A stretch of DNA of 64,000 nucleotides, taken from Cytophagales bacterium. GTDB taxonomy: Bacteria > Bacteroidota > Bacteroidia > Cytophagales > Spirosomataceae. Below are positions 61,941-64,000 of the stretch, in pieces. Location of the stretch: positions 287,434 through 351,433 of the forward strand of contig JAAFJE010000003.1 of the NCBI GenBank assembly GCA_013298025.1. The letters are read 5' to 3'. Every line of letters starts with the position of its first letter. The first letter of the stretch is position 1. Made by a program: the position numbers and the translations under genes. The notes under the pieces are model-generated. The model ran no database searches and was not told the origin of the DNA. It saw only the letters and a program-made list of their open reading frames with translations.

Positions 61941-62007
61941 AAGGTACAAAATTACAAAAAAGCCGTATAGTAGCACAGTTTTTCCTGAAACTTGTGACAA
62001 GGTATCA

Positions 62008-62039
62008 TTTGCCGAATCCTGATTTTATCTCTAATTTTG
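62008..62039 (+). promoter_or_regulatory. Bacteroidota-type promoter of the SDR gene
   Basis: TTTG (62008-62011), 20 bases, TAATTTTG (62032-62039): perfect -33/-7 consensus. Leader about 36 bases. Confidence 0.75.
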
Positions 62040-62078
62040 ACAATTGAGTATCGTTATTATGTAACTATCGCATGACAA

Positions 62079-62891
62079 ATGAAAGATAAAGTAATTATTA
62101 TTACAGGGGCTTCTTCGGGTATTGGCAAAGCATTAGCTTTTGCGTTTGGTCAAGAGGGGGCTAAAATTGTGGTTACAGGGCGAAAAGAAACCGCCTTGTT
62201 AGAAGTAAGCCAAGCGTTACAGCAAGCTGGTATCGAAAATTTACCAGTTGTTGCCGATGTAAGTATAGAAGCCGACAACCGCAAGGTGGTGGAGGCAACC
62301 ATTCAGCAATTTGGAAGAATTGATGTTCTTATCAACAACGCTGGCATTAGTATGCGTGCCATGTTTGAAGACTGCGATTCGGAAGTGTTGAAAAAAATCA
62401 TGGACATCAATTTCTTTGGTGCGGTGTATGCCACCAAATATGCCCTTCCTTACATCAAAGCAAGCAAGGGTTCTATTGTTGGTGTATCGTCTATTGCAGG
62501 GTTTAGGGGCTTGCCTGTGCGTTTTGGCTATTCGGCTTCTAAATTTGCCCTTAATGGTTTTTTAGAAGCACTGCGTACCGAACTGTTGCACGAAGGGGTA
62601 CACGTGCTTACGGCTTGTCCGGGCTTCACGGCTTCTAATATTCGAGTGGCTTCGCTAGGAGCCGATGGCAACGTCAAAGGCGAATCGATGCGTGATGAAG
62701 GAAAAATGATGTCGGCAGAAGAAGTGGCCCAACACATTTTAGGGGCTGTCAAAAAACGTAAAAGGGAGTTGATTCTTACCACCCAAGGCAAACTGACGGT
62801 TTTCTTAAACAAATGGCTGCCTAGTTTAACCGACAAACTGGTATTTAATACTTTGGCGAAAGAAAAAGATTCGCCTTTAAAGAAAAAATAA
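62079..62891 (+). CDS. SDR family oxidoreductase
   Basis: The 270-residue protein is a classical SDR: cofactor motif TGASSGIGKALAFAF, NNAG at ~89, catalytic Ser in VGVSSIAGFRGLP, and YSASKFAL (YxxxK). The C-terminal region resembles DHRS7B-type dehydrogenases (KRKRELILTTQGKL). The substrate is unknown. It is monocistronic with its own promoter. Confidence 0.92.
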   Translation: MKDKVIIITGASSGIGKALAFAFGQEGAKIVVTGRKETALLEVSQALQQAGIENLPVVADVSIEADNRKVVEATIQQFGRIDVLINNAGISMRAMFEDCDSEVLKKIMDINFFGAVYATKYALPYIKASKGSIVGVSSIAGFRGLPVRFGYSASKFALNGFLEALRTELLHEGVHVLTACPGFTASNIRVASLGADGNVKGESMRDEGKMMSAEEVAQHILGAVKKRKRELILTTQGKLTVFLNKWLPSLTDKLVFNTLAKEKDSPLKKK

Positions 62892-62901
62892 ATGGCCCTC
62901 G

Positions 62902-62929
62902 GCAAGGGAAACGAAAGGGTTTTCCTTGC
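62902..62929. terminator. Hairpin between convergent SDR and TPR/SH3 genes
   Basis: GCAAGGGAAA / TTTTCCTTGC stem (one wobble), 8-base loop. Confidence 0.65.
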
Positions 62930-63667
62930 TTATTCTACCATCCAAATGTCACTTTGTTTGACATACACAATTTTATCGTTCCAAAAGGCTCTTCTCCAAA
63001 TGTCTTCGCCACCCAAGATATTGAGGCGATGTCCTTTGTCGATGGTGGTTTCGATACCCGAACCTGCCGAAGGGTCGGTGCGTAAAATAACGCCATCGGC
63101 TTTGATGATGCCTTGGTGGTATTTATCGGGGAGATTCAACAAGGTAGCAATGCCCAAGATATACAAGGTAAAAATGAGTTTATGCGAAAAGGGAATGTAC
63201 AAGCGTTGAAAGCGTTTACTAAATAGAATCACGAATACGTATATACCTATCAGCAACATTAATCCTACCAAAAAACCTGCATATTGTTTGTAAAGCAGAA
63301 TGAGTAAGTTAAAATCGTTCATTTCGTAGCCTTTGAGTTGATGTGCTTGGGCGATTTCATGAAGTTTTAACAAAATTTTTTCCGTAGGTTTTTGTTCGTA
63401 GGCTTTATTGAGGTAAAAAAGAGTGTGTAGATAGTCGCCTTTTTGCTCATTGACGTGTGCCAATTTGAGATAAATCGCCTGACTTGGATTTTCCATTTTG
63501 GTTAATTCCCGTTCAAAAATCTTCTCAGCCTCGCCAAAAATGCCTTTTTGGTAGAGAGAATCCGCTTTTTTTAGGGATGCTATATCACTCAGACAATTAG
63601 CGGATTGCGTAATGCCAAACAAAAAAAACAAAAAAAATATGACTTTTTTTAGATAGGTTACTTGCAT
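62930..63667 (-). CDS. TPR protein with transmembrane helices and SH3-like C-terminus
   Basis: The 245-residue protein has a signal peptide (VIFFLFFLFGITQSANC), two TPR-like repeats (residues ~30-110: ADSLYQKGIFGEAEKIF, GDYLHTLFYLNKAYEQK), two transmembrane helices (~130-150, ~163-180) and a C-terminal SH3b-like domain (GVILRTDPSAGSGIETTIDKGHRLNILGGED). The layout resembles BatE-like proteins of Bacteroidota. Function unknown. Its start overlaps the promoter for the tRNA-Lys array on the other strand. Confidence 0.75.
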   Translation of the reverse strand: MQVTYLKKVIFFLFFLFGITQSANCLSDIASLKKADSLYQKGIFGEAEKIFERELTKMENPSQAIYLKLAHVNEQKGDYLHTLFYLNKAYEQKPTEKILLKLHEIAQAHQLKGYEMNDFNLLILLYKQYAGFLVGLMLLIGIYVFVILFSKRFQRLYIPFSHKLIFTLYILGIATLLNLPDKYHQGIIKADGVILRTDPSAGSGIETTIDKGHRLNILGGEDIWRRAFWNDKIVYVKQSDIWMVE

Positions 63668-63692
63668 TATGTTCTAAGAAATAGTAGTTTTG
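63662..63692 (+). promoter_or_regulatory. Promoter of the tRNA-Lys array
   Basis: TTG (63662-63664), 20 bases, TAGTTTTG (63685-63692): consensus -33/-7 elements, 63 bases upstream of the first tRNA. Confidence 0.72.
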
Positions 63693-63755
63693 CACCGCAA
63701 TTAACGAAAGGGGTATTAAACAACAAAAGTACTAAACTTTACGATTATTAGCAAC

Positions 63756-63828
63756 GATTCCGTAGCTCAGTTGGTAGAGCAATACACTTTTAATGTATGG
63801 GTCCTGGGTTCGAGTCCCAGCGGGATCA
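63756..63828 (+). tRNA. tRNA-Lys(TTT), copy 1
   Basis: 73 bases: acceptor GATTCCG/CGGGATC (one G-T), D-arm GCTCAGTTGGTAGAGC, anticodon loop CTTTTAA (anticodon TTT), T-arm CTGGGTTCGAGTCCCAG. CCA is not encoded (CCG follows). Confidence 0.97.
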
Positions 63829-63857
63829 CCGAGATTGGCAAACGAGCCGATATACTT

Positions 63858-63886
63858 GTAAAGCCGAGGCAATGCCTCGGCTTTAC
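63858..63886 (+). terminator. Hairpin between the two tRNA-Lys genes
   Basis: Perfect 13-bp stem GTAAAGCCGAGGC / GCCTCGGCTTTAC with a 3-base loop; no T-tract follows, so it may be a processing signal. Confidence 0.6.
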
Positions 63887-63912
63887 GAATGCCTCGATTT
63901 TATACACAAACC

Positions 63913-63985
63913 GATTCCGTAGCTCAGTTGGTAGAGCAATACACTTTTAATGTATGGGTCCTGGGTTCGAGTCCCAGCGGGATCA
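63913..63985 (+). tRNA. tRNA-Lys(TTT), copy 2
   Basis: Identical to copy 1 in all 73 bases and in the 15 following bases (CCGAGATTGGCAAAC). The array may continue past the window edge. Confidence 0.97.
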
Positions 63986-64000
63986 CCGAGATTGGCAAAC

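Larger units (their letters stand above)
63756..64000 (+). repeat. Tandem tRNA repeat with 157-base period
   Basis: Copies start at 63756 and 63913; the tRNA plus the immediate 3' flank are identical, indicating duplication of a ~157-base unit. Confidence 0.85.

Overview
The window is one stretch of a Bacteroidota chromosome, most likely order Cytophagales. The markers are gliding protein GldC, a metalloprotease with a C-terminal type IX secretion sorting domain, the long three-domain IspG, Bacteroidota-restricted families (DUF6728, DUF3127, LruC lipoprotein), a bacterial GH3 protein, and promoters of the TTG/TTTG-N18-22-TAnnTTTG type rather than TTGACA/TATAAT. Recognisable Shine-Dalgarno sequences are rare, and many genes end in strong hairpin terminators. 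A genus cannot be fixed from the sequence alone.

Layout: 1-1.6 kb E2 acyltransferase (cut by the window edge) and CinA, minus strand. 1.8-4.2 kb DUF4197 lipoprotein, gldC and a thioredoxin-like protein. 4.6-6.5 kb PTPS-like enzyme, FolE and an SDR (possible reduced-pterin cassette). 6.7-10.7 kb SPFH protein, YgiQ radical SAM protein and a nucleotidyltransferase. 10.8-14.1 kb ispG, DUF6728, MmcQ/YjbR and a TPR protein. 14.5-16.8 kb MBOAT and SGNH-like lipoprotein (surface O-acetylation). 16.9-19.4 kb response regulator, deoxynucleoside kinase and trhO. 19.5-23.2 kb two surface lipoproteins. 23.2-28.4 kb gluconokinase-like kinase with AraC regulator, then rhaM-higAB-fucP (sugar uptake interrupted by a toxin-antitoxin pair). 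28.9-32.7 kb lipoprotein, SEL1 protein, tandem PilJ-domain protein and thioredoxin. 32.7-36.2 kb hydrolase, CDF transporter, Nudix and pirin. 36.5-38.8 kb Gnd and gluconokinase (gluconate to ribulose-5-phosphate). 38.9-46.8 kb GH3, SurE, acyltransferase, GNAT, LysE, regulators, DinB and a hydroxyacid dehydrogenase. 47.1 kb dnaK.

From 49.1 to 53.4 kb, between dnaK and a tRNA-Leu gene, lies an accessory, visibly AT-richer cluster. It holds a MazF/PemK-like reading frame with a stop at codon 3, a NYN-nuclease/cold-shock-domain fusion, two nearly identical tandem Rpn-family PD-(D/E)XK nucleases, a small orphan protein and an OrfA-like HTH protein. This is the most promising place for an uncharacterised nuclease or defence-type module.

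From 53.6 kb to the end the content is housekeeping: DUF3127 OB-fold protein, TetR and ABC1 kinase, M43 protease, PhoH, DnaB, RlmD, an SDR, a TPR/SH3 membrane protein, and a tandem array of at least two tRNA-Lys(UUU) genes. An imperfect palindromic intergenic repeat family (core GAGTTAGTG...AATTGTGAATGAG) occurs at about 2.9, 43.2 and 54.0 kb.
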